Positions 26,389 to 35,507 of a DNA stretch of 64,000 bases are shown here, piece by piece. The stretch comes from Actinomadura terrae (GTDB lineage Bacteria; Actinomycetota; Actinomycetes; Streptosporangiales; Streptosporangiaceae), in the NCBI RefSeq assembly GCF_022751215.1, contig NZ_JAICDG010000002.1, positions 1,860,001 to 1,924,000 on the forward strand, written 5' to 3'. The notes beneath the pieces are model-generated. The model ran no database searches. It was not told the DNA's origin and saw only the letters and a program-made list of their open reading frames with translations. The first letter of the stretch is position 1, and the number at the start of each line of letters is the position of its first letter. The translations under genes were made by a program, and so were the position numbers.

Positions 26389-27036
26389 TCAGGTCATGAG
26401 GCCCGACTCCCACGCCCACGCGGCCGACTCGACCCGGTTCCGGGTGCCGAGCTTGCGGTGGATGCTGCCGAGGTGCGTCTTGACCGTGGACAGCGACACG
26501 AACAGCTCGCCCGCGATCTCCTCGTTCGTCCGGCCGCGCGCGACGAGCCGGACGACCTCCAGCTCGCGGTCGGTGAGCGCCTCGCGCGGCCGCACCGGCG
26601 CGGGCGGCGGCGTCGCCAGGTGCTCCAGCAGCCGGACGGTGATGGACGGCGACACCAGCGCCTCCCCGTTCGCGGCGGCGCGCACCGCCTCCACCAGCAG
26701 CGCGGGCCCGCTGTCCTTGAGCAGGAACCCGACCGCGCCGCCGCGCAGCGCCCCGTAGACGTACTCGTCCATGTCGAACGTCGTGACGATCACCACGCGC
26801 AGCGGGTCGGCGACGGTGGGGCCGGCCAGCAGCCGGGTCGCCTCCAGGCCGTCCATGCGCGGCATCCGGATATCGAACAGGCACACGTCGGGACGCAGCC
26901 GCCGGGCGAGCGCGACGGCCTCGGCGCCGTCGGCGGCCTCGCCGACCACCTCCATGTCGGGCTGGGAGTCGACGATCATCCGGAACCCGGTCCGGACCAT
27001 CTGCTGGTCGTCGGCGATCAGTACGCGGATGGTCAC
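26389..27036 (-). CDS. NarL/FixJ-type response regulator, 215 aa
   Basis: Receiver domain at residues 1-120 with the acidic pocket IADDQQ, phosphoacceptor Asp in VCLFDIRMPRMDGLEAT (about residue 54), and Lys in FLLKDSGPALLVEAV. The LuxR-type helix-turn-helix is at 145-205 (LTDRELEVVRLVARGRTNEE and SLSTVKTHLGSIHRKLGTRN). It is the partner of the histidine kinase 13 bases upstream. Likely targets include the divergent micropeptide-ABC operon at 28429. Start is GTG. Confidence 0.93.
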   Translation of the reverse strand: MTIRVLIADDQQMVRTGFRMIVDSQPDMEVVGEAADGAEAVALARRLRPDVCLFDIRMPRMDGLEATRLLAGPTVADPLRVVIVTTFDMDEYVYGALRGGAVGFLLKDSGPALLVEAVRAAANGEALVSPSITVRLLEHLATPPPAPVRPREALTDRELEVVRLVARGRTNEEIAGELFVSLSTVKTHLGSIHRKLGTRNRVESAAWAWESGLMT

Positions 27037-27049
27037 GTCCCCGATTCTC

Positions 27050-28309
27050 TCAGGCCCGCCGGGCGCCGTGGACGGGCAGGACGGCGACGACCTCCCAGCC
27101 GCCCTCGGGGCGCGGCCCCGCGCTCAGCCGCCCGCCGAGGGCGTCGACCCGCTCGCGCAGGCCCGAGAGCCCGAACCCGCTGGAGGGCAGCCGCCGGCCG
27201 CGTCCCTGCCCGTCGTCGCGGACGGCGACCTCGACCGCCCCGTCCCCGAGCCGCGCGACGCTCACCTGGACGGACGTCGCGTCGGCGGCGTGCTTGCGGA
27301 CGTTGGTCAGCGCCTCCTGCACTACCCGGTGCACCGAGGTCGCGACCTCGGGCGGCAGTGAGCCGAGGTCGGGCGCCCGCGCGAGGACGGCGGGCGGATG
27401 CCGGAACCCCTCGACGAGCCGCTCCAGCTGCGCGAGGTCGCCGACCGGACGGGTCGCCGACCCGCGCTCACCGGACGCGCGGGCGGGGTCGCCGAACGCC
27501 TCACCGTCCGCCGCGCTTGCGCCGTGCTGCGCGTCCCGCAGCAGCCCGACCATCCGGCGCATCGACGTGAGCGCCTCGGTGCCCGCCTGCTCGATGCCTT
27601 CGAACATCGTGTCGAGCTGCTCGGGGGACTGCCCGGCGCCCGACCGCGTGGCGAACCGCGCCGCCTGCGCCTGGACCACGATGCCGGTCACGTGGTGGGC
27701 GACGAAGTCGTGCAGGTCGCGGGCCAGCTCCAGCCGCTCGTCGCGCCGCGCGGCGGCCAGCGACCTGGACCGCCGGGCGTCCACGGCGCGCAGGTAGAGC
27801 CCGGCGCCGAGCGCGATCGCCACGCAGATGCCGAGCGGCGCGGTGAACAGCACGGCGCCGACCACCGACCAGCGCAGCGGGACGATCAGCACCGCGACGG
27901 CGAGCGCGACCGTGATCCAGACGAGCCGCCGGCGCGGCGCCCGCCAGACGACCCGGGCGACGACGATGAGCAGCCCGCCGATCTCGGCGAACATGCTCGG
28001 GTTGCCGAGGTCCGGCCCGATCACCGGCGCGATCAGCAGGGTGCTGAGCGCCGACGCCAGCGCCGCCGACGCCGCCCACACCAGCGGGAACCGGATCGTC
28101 ACGGCGGCGACGTTGACGACCGCCGCCACCGCGATCAGCCACAGGCTCGTTCCGGTCTTCGGGGTGCCGAGCAGGCAGGCCAGCAGGTACAGGCCCGCGA
28201 AGCCGCCGTAGGCGCCGCGCACCAGGCAGCCGCCCACGGAGTGGATGCGGTCCAGCCGCGCGCCCGGGTCGTTCCGGGGTGTGCCCCTGCGGCGGGCCAG
28301 GTCGGTCAT
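27050..28309 (-). CDS. Sensor histidine kinase (HisKA_3), 419 aa
   Basis: Six hydrophobic segments fill residues about 30-175, so the sensor is within or at the membrane with little external domain. The dimerisation/phosphoacceptor motif is RDLHDFVAHHVTGIV (His near 203). The HATPase_c domain has HRVVQEALTNVRKHA (N box) and GFGLSGLRERVDALGG (G box). It autophosphorylates and passes phosphate to the NarL-type regulator just downstream. It is divergent from the micropeptide and ABC genes, a layout typical of stress or antimicrobial-sensing systems; the ligand is unknown. Confidence 0.92.
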   Translation of the reverse strand: MTDLARRRGTPRNDPGARLDRIHSVGGCLVRGAYGGFAGLYLLACLLGTPKTGTSLWLIAVAAVVNVAAVTIRFPLVWAASAALASALSTLLIAPVIGPDLGNPSMFAEIGGLLIVVARVVWRAPRRRLVWITVALAVAVLIVPLRWSVVGAVLFTAPLGICVAIALGAGLYLRAVDARRSRSLAAARRDERLELARDLHDFVAHHVTGIVVQAQAARFATRSGAGQSPEQLDTMFEGIEQAGTEALTSMRRMVGLLRDAQHGASAADGEAFGDPARASGERGSATRPVGDLAQLERLVEGFRHPPAVLARAPDLGSLPPEVATSVHRVVQEALTNVRKHAADATSVQVSVARLGDGAVEVAVRDDGQGRGRRLPSSGFGLSGLRERVDALGGRLSAGPRPEGGWEVVAVLPVHGARRA

Positions 28310-28428
28310 GGAACACGAGGCTACGACCCGGAGCCGACCCGGGGATCGACCGTTCGGCCGATGCCGAAGCCGCGGGCCTGGCCCCGCGCCCGATGCCGCG
28401 ATGTGCGGCCCCGGCGCACGCTTGAGTC

Positions 28429-28542
28429 ATGGAACTCATCTATGTGCCGCTGTTCATCGCTTTCGTCGTGTTCGTCGTCTATGGCGGGGTCGTCCTGCCC
28501 GCGCGGGAGATCGCCGACTCCGTCCGGAAGCACCGCCCGTGA
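28429..28542 (+). CDS. 37-residue membrane micropeptide coupled to an ABC transporter
   Basis: ATG at 28429 gives MELIYVPLFIAFVVFVVYGG, a single hydrophobic helix, followed by a short amphipathic tail VVLPAREIADSVRKHRP. The stop TGA overlaps the GTG of the ABC ATPase (GTGA), so translation is coupled. Codons are G/C-ending in the second half. The topology is that of a single-pass membrane regulator or transporter accessory peptide. It is the first gene of the plus-strand operon and divergent from the histidine kinase. No homologue is recognised; it could also be a regulatory leader peptide. Confidence 0.65.
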   Translation: MELIYVPLFIAFVVFVVYGGVVLPAREIADSVRKHRP

Positions 28543-29231
28543 GCCTGCCCGCCCCCGCCCCGCCGGAGGCCGTGCTCTCAGGGCACGGCCTCGTGAAGCG
28601 CTTCGGCGCGACCGTCGCGCTGGACGGCGTGGACCTCGCGGTCGGCCGCGCCGAAGCCGTCGCGATCATGGGCCCGAGCGGGTCCGGAAAGTCCACGCTG
28701 CTGCACTGCCTCGCCGGGATCACCCGTCCGGACGCGGGGGAGGTGCGGCTGCTCGGCCAGCGCGTCGACACGCTCGGCGAGCGGCGCCGGAGCGCGCTGC
28801 GCCGGTCCCGGTTCGGGTTCGTGTTCCAGTTCGGGGAGCTGCTGCCCGAACTGCCCGCCGAGGAGAACGTGGCGCTGCCGCTCATGCTGGACGGCACGTC
28901 CCGGCGCGAGGCGGTGAAGGCGGCCCGGGCGTGGCTCGGCCCGCTCGGCCTCCACGGGATGGGGCACCGCCGCCCCGGCGAGCTGTCGGGCGGGCAGGCG
29001 CAGCGCGTCGCGATCGCCCGCGCGCTCGTGCCCCGCCCGGCCGTGGTGTTCGCGGACGAGCCGACCGGCGCCCTCGACCAGGCCACCGGCCACGACACGA
29101 TGCGGCTGCTCGTGGAGGCCACCAAGCACAACGGCGCGTCGCTGGTCGTCGTCACCCACGACCCGTCGGTCGCGGCCTGGTGCGACCGGGTGACCGAGGT
29201 GCGGGACGGCCGCGTCCAGAGGGCGGCGTGA
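28539..29231 (+). CDS. MacB/LolD-type ABC transporter ATPase, 230 aa
   Basis: Walker A GPSGSGKST, Q-loop FVFQFGELLPELPAEENVAL, signature LSGGQAQRVAIARALV, Walker B VVFADEPTGALD and switch VTHD are all present. The PTGALD form is that of the MacB/FtsE group, which power mechanotransmission or export of peptides and lipoproteins. It starts at GTG 28539 inside the micropeptide stop and ends in a TGATG overlap with the permease. Longer in-frame starts upstream overlap the divergent kinase and are rejected. Confidence 0.93.
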   Translation: MSLPAPAPPEAVLSGHGLVKRFGATVALDGVDLAVGRAEAVAIMGPSGSGKSTLLHCLAGITRPDAGEVRLLGQRVDTLGERRRSALRRSRFGFVFQFGELLPELPAEENVALPLMLDGTSRREAVKAARAWLGPLGLHGMGHRRPGELSGGQAQRVAIARALVPRPAVVFADEPTGALDQATGHDTMRLLVEATKHNGASLVVVTHDPSVAAWCDRVTEVRDGRVQRAA

Positions 29232-31240
29232 TGCGCGCGTCCCTCGGGCTCGCCTGGCGGCTGCTGCGCGGCGGAGGCGGCCGCGGGCTGCTCGGCTCCG
29301 TGCTCACGCTCGCCGCCGTCGCCGTCTCGACCGGGCTGCTGCTGTTCGCGATCGGCGCGAACCACGCGTTCCAGCAGCGCGCGCACCCCGACGCCTGGCG
29401 GCACCCCGAGAAGGCGGCCGCGGCGCCGACCGCGATCGAGGCCCTGTCGACCGACTACGTCCGGGGCCGGCCGATCTCGGTGATCGACCTCGCGGCGCTG
29501 AACGGCGCCGCGCCCGTCCCGCCCGGCATGCCGCGCTTCCCGAAGCCCGGCGAGGCGTGGACGTCGCCCGCCCTCGGCCGCCTCATGAAGGACCTGCCCG
29601 CCGACCGGCTCGCCGCGCGGTTCCCCGCGCCCGCCGGGACGCTCGGACGCGACGCGCTCGTCCACCCCGGCGAACTCGTCATCGTCATCGGGCGCGCCCC
29701 CGCCGACCCCGCCATGACGGCCGACCGGAACGCGTCCGAGTCGCTGGAGACCACCGACGGGCCCGTCCGGATCGACCGGTATCCGACCGCCGCGTCCACG
29801 CTCTCCAACACCTACCGGGTGCTGATGGCGATCGCCTCGGTGCTGATGGTCGCGCCGCTGCTGGTGTTCGGCGGCGCGGCGGCCCGGCTCACGGTCGCGC
29901 GCCGCGACCGGCGGCTCGCCGCGCTCCGGCTGGTCGGCGCCACTCCCGCGCAGGTCGTCGCGATCACCGTCGCCGAGGCCGTGCTGACCGCCGCCGCGGG
30001 CGCGGTCGCGGGCCTGCTGCTGTACGCGGCGGCGATCCCGGCGCTCGTCCACATCAGTGTCGCGGGCGGCGGCTGGTTCGCCGGTGACCTGTGGCCCGGA
30101 GCGCTCACCGTCCTCGGCGTGCTCGCGGCGGTGCCCGTCCTCGTCGGCGTCAGCGCGGTCGCCGGTCTGCGCCGCGTCGTGGTGAGCCCGCTGGGCGTGG
30201 CGCGCCGCGAGACCCCGCCGCGGTTGCGCGCCGTCCGGCTCGCCGCGCTCGTCGCCGTGCTGGTCTCGTTCGGCGCCGTGAGCGGCTCGCTGATGAGCCT
30301 CGGCCGGGCGGCGCTGGTCGTCCTGCTGGTCTTCCTCGCGCTGGCCTTCCTCACGATCAACCTCGCCGGACCGTGGGTGGTGGCGCTGATCGGCCGCGTC
30401 ACCGTCCTGACCGCGCGCGGCCCGGCGCGGCTGCTGGCCGGACGCCGCCTGCTGGACGACCCGCGCGCCGCCTGGCGGACGGTCGCGGGCGTCGCGCTGA
30501 CCGGCTTCGTCGCGGGCTTCCTCGCGCTGCTGAACACGCCGCCGTCGCTGTCCACGGACGGTATCCGCGACCCGCACGCGCTGCGGTTGACCGTCCCGCC
30601 GGCGCGGTCGGCCGCCGTCGCCGAGCAGGCGCGGCACCGGCTCGCCGGGACGGGCGCCACGGTCGGGGTGAAGGAGGTCAAGACCGAGGACGACCCGCTG
30701 GCGGAGCACGGCCGCATGACGGGGAAGGGCGTCGTCACGATCACGGTCCCCGGGGGCGCCGCGTCCACCGACCGCGCCCGGACGGCGCTGGCCGGCCTCG
30801 TCCCCGGCAAGGTCGCCACCAGCCGGCACGACGAGGACGTCTACGGGAACTACCTGCTCGGCGACCTGCGGACGGGCGCGTTCACCGTCCTGTTCGTGTC
30901 CTTCCTCATCGCGGTCACGAGCGCGGGCATCACGAGCGCGTCCGCCGTCCTCGACCGCAGGCAGGCGTACGCGATGCTGCGCCTCGCCGGGACGCCGCTG
31001 CGGGTGCTCGACCGCGCGCGGCGGCAGGAGACCCTGATACCGCTCGCCGTGATGGGCGGCGGCTCGCTGCTGACCGGCCTGTTCTTCTCCGCGCCGTTCG
31101 CCACCGGGTTCGGGACGCCCGGCCTCCTCACGCTCGTCGGCTTCGTCGTGATCGGTTTCGCGGGCGTGCTCGGGGCGAGCGCGCTCAGCCGCCCGCTGCT
31201 GCGCTCGGTCACGACCGACCCGGCGCCGCGTCCGGACTGA
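29231..31240 (+). CDS. FtsX-domain ABC transporter permease, 669 aa
   Basis: Two FtsX-type modules are visible: a membrane helix near residue 20 and a three-helix group around 200-310, then a second group near 335-400 and a final set from about 550 to 655. Large hydrophilic segments between them would lie outside the cell. The second outer segment is about 120 residues. With the ATPase it forms a MacB/BceB-like transporter that may expel or detoxify a peptide or lipid. ATG at 29231 overlaps the ATPase stop. The next gene starts 194 bases on. Confidence 0.9.
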   Translation: MRASLGLAWRLLRGGGGRGLLGSVLTLAAVAVSTGLLLFAIGANHAFQQRAHPDAWRHPEKAAAAPTAIEALSTDYVRGRPISVIDLAALNGAAPVPPGMPRFPKPGEAWTSPALGRLMKDLPADRLAARFPAPAGTLGRDALVHPGELVIVIGRAPADPAMTADRNASESLETTDGPVRIDRYPTAASTLSNTYRVLMAIASVLMVAPLLVFGGAAARLTVARRDRRLAALRLVGATPAQVVAITVAEAVLTAAAGAVAGLLLYAAAIPALVHISVAGGGWFAGDLWPGALTVLGVLAAVPVLVGVSAVAGLRRVVVSPLGVARRETPPRLRAVRLAALVAVLVSFGAVSGSLMSLGRAALVVLLVFLALAFLTINLAGPWVVALIGRVTVLTARGPARLLAGRRLLDDPRAAWRTVAGVALTGFVAGFLALLNTPPSLSTDGIRDPHALRLTVPPARSAAVAEQARHRLAGTGATVGVKEVKTEDDPLAEHGRMTGKGVVTITVPGGAASTDRARTALAGLVPGKVATSRHDEDVYGNYLLGDLRTGAFTVLFVSFLIAVTSAGITSASAVLDRRQAYAMLRLAGTPLRVLDRARRQETLIPLAVMGGGSLLTGLFFSAPFATGFGTPGLLTLVGFVVIGFAGVLGASALSRPLLRSVTTDPAPRPD

Positions 31241-31434
31241 CGGCGGGCCCGGCCGGGGCGAATATCTGTTCGAAAATGTCAGTGGTGGTGCGTAGCGTGA
31301 GCGCTGTGATCTCGGAGACATCCGGGAACACGGAACGAACCAAGTGGCTTGTACACGCGTACCAAGGGGTATGTGACAACCGGTGGTACCCGCAGGTGAC
31401 GCGGCCACCGGGCATCAAGGAAGGGGTGTTGGCA

Positions 31435-31668
31435 GTGAGCGAGACGACCGGCACATTCCATCTCACCCACCCGCGGCTGGGCGGGCCCGCCGAGCGGACC
31501 GTCGTGCAGCCCTGGCTCACCGAACTCACCCACGCGACGCTGAACGCCTACGCCGAGACCGACACCTCGCCCGCGCTGGCGGTGGTCGAGGCGCTTCCCG
31601 TCCATACCTCCGATCCCGTCCCGGTGCCCGCCCGCGCCCCGGAACGCCGTATCGCGCTGGCCGCCTGA
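31435..31668 (+). CDS. Small protein, 77 aa, unknown
   Basis: GTG at 31435 is nine bases after AAGGAAGGGG. The product begins MSETTGTFHLTHPRLGGPAE and continues with a helix VVQPWLTELTHATLNAYAET. It has no membrane segment or Cys. Third positions are strongly G/C, and a strong terminator hairpin follows at 31683, both of which support a real, separately transcribed gene. I do not recognise the family. Confidence 0.6.
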   Translation: MSETTGTFHLTHPRLGGPAERTVVQPWLTELTHATLNAYAETDTSPALAVVEALPVHTSDPVPVPARAPERRIALAA

Positions 31669-31682
31669 CACCCGGCCGACCA

Positions 31683-31711
31683 CGAGCCCGAGGCGTGCCG
31701 CCTCGGGCTCG
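31683..31711 (+). terminator. Intrinsic-type terminator hairpin
   Basis: A perfect 13-bp stem (CGAGCCCGAGGCG with its complement) and a TGC loop lie 15 bases after the stop at 31668. The run after it is only weakly T-rich, as is usual in high-GC actinomycetes. Confidence 0.8.
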
Positions 31712-31806
31712 TCCCATCTCTGGCTGTCTTGAAATATGAGACACGATTCTCATTTTGTGAGAAACGTCGTAAGGTTCGGGACATCCGCACAAAGAGGTGA
31801 TGCCCG

Positions 31807-32607
31807 ATGACCGCCGACGCGTCCTACACCCACGGCCACCACAGCAGCGTGCTCAGCTCGCACCAGTGGCGGACGGTCGAGAACTCCGCCGCCTACCTGA
31901 TCGACCACCTGCGTCCCGGCCTGTCGGTGCTGGACGTCGGCTGCGGCCCCGGCACGATCACCGCCGGGCTGGCCCGCCGCGTCGCCCCCGGGCCGGTCAC
32001 CGCCGCCGACGCGGCCGAGACCGTGCTGGACGAGGCGCGCAGGAGCACCGAAGGCCTGGACAACGTCGCCTTCGCGGTCGCCGACGTCCACGCGCTGCGC
32101 TTCGCCGACGACACCTTCGACATCGTCCACGCGCACCAGGTGCTGCAACACGTCGCCGATCCCGTGCTCGCCCTGCGCGAGATGCGGCGGGTCGCGAAAC
32201 CCGGCGGGACCGTCGCCGTCCGCGACGCCGACTTCGGCAGCATGATCTGGTACCCGGACCCGCCCGGAATGGACTCCTGGCTGCCTGTCTACTACAACGT
32301 GGCGCGCGGCAACGGCGGCGAGCCCGACGCCGGGCGCCGCCTGGTGTCGTGGGCGCGCGCGGCGGGCTTCACCGACGTCACCGCGTCCGCGTCGAGCTGG
32401 TGCTACTCGACCCCGGCGGAGCGCGAGTGGTGGAGCGAGTCCTGGGGCGGGCGGCTGCGCGACTCCTCGGTCGCCGACAAGGCCGTCGCCGGAGGCCACG
32501 CCACCCGCGCGGAGCTCCAGCGCTTCTACGACGGCTGGAAGGCGTGGGCCGCCGCCGACGACGGCTGGTACTCCGTCACCCACGGCGAGGTCATCTGCCG
32601 CGCCTGA
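31807..32607 (+). CDS. SAM-dependent methyltransferase (class I), 266 aa
   Basis: Motif I LDVGCGPGTITAGLARRV binds S-adenosylmethionine, followed by AFAVADVHALRFADDTFDIV and a post-motif VAKPGGTVAVRDADF. The fold is the Methyltransf_11/UbiE-like class. The substrate is not evident; no biosynthetic partner is adjacent. AAAGAGGTG precedes the ATG by seven bases. The gene stands alone between a terminator and a convergent SDR. Confidence 0.9.
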   Translation: MTADASYTHGHHSSVLSSHQWRTVENSAAYLIDHLRPGLSVLDVGCGPGTITAGLARRVAPGPVTAADAAETVLDEARRSTEGLDNVAFAVADVHALRFADDTFDIVHAHQVLQHVADPVLALREMRRVAKPGGTVAVRDADFGSMIWYPDPPGMDSWLPVYYNVARGNGGEPDAGRRLVSWARAAGFTDVTASASSWCYSTPAEREWWSESWGGRLRDSSVADKAVAGGHATRAELQRFYDGWKAWAAADDGWYSVTHGEVICRA

Positions 32608-32623
32608 CCTTATCGGTGGGGCC

Positions 32624-33424
32624 TCACATGGCCCAGCGGCGGAACCCGCCCTCGGAGTTGATGACCTGCCCGGTGATCCAGCGCCCGTCGTCGGAGACCA
32701 GCCAGCGCACCAGCCGCGCGACGTCGTCGGGCGCGCCCCACCGGCCGAACGGCAGCGCCCCGACGACCTGCGCGGTCAGCTCCTCGTCGGCCCAGCCGGT
32801 GTCCACCGGCCCCGGGTTGACCGTGTTGACCGTGATGCCCCGGTCGGCGAGCGCGTCGGCGAGCGTCAGCGTCATCTGCTGGATCGCGCCCTTGCTGATC
32901 GCGTACGGGATCTCCCGCCGCATCGGCCCGAGATGCTGGCCCGAGGTGAACAGCACGATCCGCCCGCCCGGCCTGGCGTCGTCGTGCGCGGCCGCGAACT
33001 CCTGCGCGAGCAGGGCGCTGGCCCGCGCGTTCACCGCCCAGCACATGTCGAGCTCGGCGGCCGTCAGCTCGCCGAGCCCCTGGAGCGAGCTGCGCGCGTG
33101 GTTCGCGACCACCACGTCGACCGCGCCGAACGTCTCCACCGCGTACTGGACGACGCGTCCGGGCGTCTCCGGCGCGGCGAAGTCGGCCGCGAGGTAGGCC
33201 AGCCGGGGGCCGGTCCCGCCGAGCGACTCCAGCACCCCGTCGATCCCGGCGGGGTCGGCGCCCCACGGCTGCTCGTCGTCGTGCGGCGTCCACGACTGCA
33301 CCAGCACGCTCGCGCCCGCCGCGAGCAGGTCCCGGGCGATCGCGAACCCGATCCCCGCGCGCCGTCCCGCCCCCGTCACCACCGCCACCCGCCCGGCGAG
33401 GGGCCCGTCACCGTTGATCGCCAT
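32624..33424 (-). CDS. Short-chain dehydrogenase/reductase, 266 aa
   Basis: A classical SDR with NAD(P)-binding VVTGAGRRAGIGFAIARDLL, an NNAG-equivalent VANHARSS, catalytic Ser/Tyr/Lys in LFTSGQH and PYAISKGAIQQM, and VNTVNPGPVDTGW. The substrate is unknown; many such proteins are annotated as 3-oxoacyl-ACP reductase-like. The catalytic Tyr lies near residue 170. It converges with the methyltransferase gene. Confidence 0.9.
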   Translation of the reverse strand: MAINGDGPLAGRVAVVTGAGRRAGIGFAIARDLLAAGASVLVQSWTPHDDEQPWGADPAGIDGVLESLGGTGPRLAYLAADFAAPETPGRVVQYAVETFGAVDVVVANHARSSLQGLGELTAAELDMCWAVNARASALLAQEFAAAHDDARPGGRIVLFTSGQHLGPMRREIPYAISKGAIQQMTLTLADALADRGITVNTVNPGPVDTGWADEELTAQVVGALPFGRWGAPDDVARLVRWLVSDDGRWITGQVINSEGGFRRWAM

Positions 33425-33527
33425 ATCGCCAGGCTAGGGCCAAGGCGTACCGGACATTTGTGTCAGCGGCCATGCCCGGAACGACGCGCGCGCCTCAACG
33501 CGGGACCCGCGCCGGAGGGCGGTCGCG

Positions 33528-35327
33528 TCAGAACGGATCGGTGAGTTCACCCAGCTTGTCGGTGAGGCGGAGGTTGTGCGAGTAGTCGACCGGGACGGTG
33601 ATGACCGAGACCGCGTCGTCGGCGAGCGCCTTGCGCAGCGTCGGCAGCAGCTCCTCGGCGGAACCGACCCGGTAGCCGCGCGCCCCGAAGCTCTCCGCGT
33701 ACCTGACGAAGTCGGGGTTGCCGAACTTCACGTTCGAGCTCGTCCCGATGTCGAGGTCCATCTTCCACTCGATCAGCCCGTACGCCGAGTCGTCCCAGAT
33801 CAGGACGGTGATCGGGATGTTCTCGCGGACGGCGGTCTCCAGCTCCTGCGAGTTCATCAGGAACGCGCCGTCACCGGTCGCGGCGAGCACCCTCCGGTCG
33901 GGGCGGGCCAGCTTGGCGGCGATCGCGCCCGGCACCGCGAACCCCATGGACGACAGCCCGTTCGACACCAGCAGCGTGTTCGGCTCGTAGGTCGGGTACA
34001 TGCGCGCCATCCACATCTTCACCGCGCCGGTGTCGGCGAGCACGATGTCGTGGCGTCCCATGGCGGCGCGGACGTCGGCGACGATGCGGCGGGGCGAGAG
34101 CGGGAACCCGTCCTCGACCGCGCCCTCGGCCAGCTCCTCGCTCATCATCCGGCGGATCTCGCGCCCGGTCCCGTTGACGTCGAAGCGGCGGTGGACGGCC
34201 TCGGCGAGCGCGTGCAGCGAGCGGGAGATGTCGCCCTGGATGCCGACCTCGACCGGGTAGTGGTCGTCCACCTCGGCGGGGAACTGGTGGATGTGCAGGA
34301 TCTTCTTGTCCGCGGCCGGGTTGATCTTGACGGGGTCGAACTCCTGGAGCTCGTAACCCACGGCGATCAGCACGTCCGCCTCGTCGAACCCGAAGTTCAC
34401 GTAGTCGTGCCGCATGAACCCGACGGCGCCGAGCGCATGCCGGTGGTCGTCGGGGAACACGCCCTTGCCGTTGAACGTGGTCGCGACCGGCAGCCCGAGC
34501 CGCTCGGAGAAGTGCACGAGCGCCTCGCCCGCGCCCGCCCGGGCCGCGCCGTGCCCGGCGAGGATGATCGGCTGCCGGGCGAGCGCGATCACGTCCGCCG
34601 CCCGCGCGATCTGCGACGCCGACGGCTCCTGCGGCCGGACGACGTTCACCTTCAGCGGCTTCAGGTCCGCCGCGACCTTCGCGGACTCCACGTCCTCGGG
34701 GATCGCCAGGTACACCGCGCCGGGACGCTCGGTCTGCGCCGTCTTGAACGCCTTGCGCACCATCTCCGGCAGCGCCTCGGCCGTCGGCGCCAGCTCCGCC
34801 CACTTGGTGATCGGGCGGAACAGCGACACGAGGTCGACGATCTGGTGCGACTCCTTGTAGATCCGGTCCAGCCCGACCTGCGCGGAGATCGCCACGACCG
34901 GCGTGCTGTTGGTGGTCGCGTCCGCGACGCCGAGCTGGAGGTTGATCGCGCCTGGCCCGAGCGTGGCCGAGGCGACCCCGGCCCGGCCGGTCAGCCGCCC
35001 GTAGATCTCGGCCATGAACGCCGCGCCCTGCTCGTGCCGGACGAGCACGTAGCGGATGCTGGACTCGTTCAGCGCGTGGACGAAGTGGATGTTCTCCTCA
35101 CCTGGAATGCCGAAGACGTACTCGACGCCCTCCGCCTCCAGGGTCCTGACGAGCAGCCGGGCCGCGTCCTGCTGCTCCGGCGCGCCTCCCGGGCCGTCCG
35201 GCCCGGGCGCGGAGGCCCCTTCCCCTACGGATGCGGCTTCGCTCGCGGGCGCGGCTTCTCCCGCGGGCGCGGTCTCGTGCACGGACGCGGCTTGCTCAGC
35301 GGACATCGTGTGCCCATCTCCACTCAT
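33528..35327 (-). CDS. Acetolactate synthase-like ThDP enzyme, 599 aa
   Basis: The three-domain thiamine-diphosphate fold is complete: VFGIPGEENIHFVHAL with the catalytic Glu in VLVRHEQGAAFMAEIYGRLT, the central PIILAGHGAARAGA domain, and ThDP-binding GDGAFLMNSQELETAVREN ending in the divalent-metal Asp/Asn region. It most resembles catabolic AlsS-type acetolactate synthases, which need no small subunit, and none is adjacent. Other ThDP carboligases are possible. A 45-residue Ala/Glu-rich extension (an AxExAxAxxEAA pattern) precedes the enzyme; the real start may be further in. Confidence 0.87.
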   Translation of the reverse strand: MSGDGHTMSAEQAASVHETAPAGEAAPASEAASVGEGASAPGPDGPGGAPEQQDAARLLVRTLEAEGVEYVFGIPGEENIHFVHALNESSIRYVLVRHEQGAAFMAEIYGRLTGRAGVASATLGPGAINLQLGVADATTNSTPVVAISAQVGLDRIYKESHQIVDLVSLFRPITKWAELAPTAEALPEMVRKAFKTAQTERPGAVYLAIPEDVESAKVAADLKPLKVNVVRPQEPSASQIARAADVIALARQPIILAGHGAARAGAGEALVHFSERLGLPVATTFNGKGVFPDDHRHALGAVGFMRHDYVNFGFDEADVLIAVGYELQEFDPVKINPAADKKILHIHQFPAEVDDHYPVEVGIQGDISRSLHALAEAVHRRFDVNGTGREIRRMMSEELAEGAVEDGFPLSPRRIVADVRAAMGRHDIVLADTGAVKMWMARMYPTYEPNTLLVSNGLSSMGFAVPGAIAAKLARPDRRVLAATGDGAFLMNSQELETAVRENIPITVLIWDDSAYGLIEWKMDLDIGTSSNVKFGNPDFVRYAESFGARGYRVGSAEELLPTLRKALADDAVSVITVPVDYSHNLRLTDKLGELTDPF

Positions 35328-35457
35328 CGATCGCTATCCGGGGAGCCGGGTTCCCGCTCCCCGAAGGTGCAGCCCCCGCTCGGTCCCTCCCATTCCTCTC
35401 CCCGTTGTGCGATCCCTCACGTGCCAATTCGGACGGGTCCGAAATAGGCCGGGCAGG

Positions 35458-35491
35458 CCGAGGGGCCGCGGCGTCCGCCGCGGCCCCTCGG
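35458..35491 (-). terminator. Strong terminator hairpin after the XRE-DUF397 pair
   Basis: A perfect 16-bp stem (CCGAGGGGCCGCGGCG and its complement) with a tight loop, 17 bases downstream of the DUF397 stop on the minus strand. It also separates that operon from the acetolactate-synthase-like gene. Confidence 0.8.
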
Positions 35492-35507
35492 GTCGTGCTC
35501 GCTGCTG

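Noticed and set aside
28454..31408. 984-codon minus-strand frame opposite the ABC genes
   Set aside because: Antisense shadow with Arg/Gly/Ala bias; the plus-strand ATPase and permease have intact motifs.
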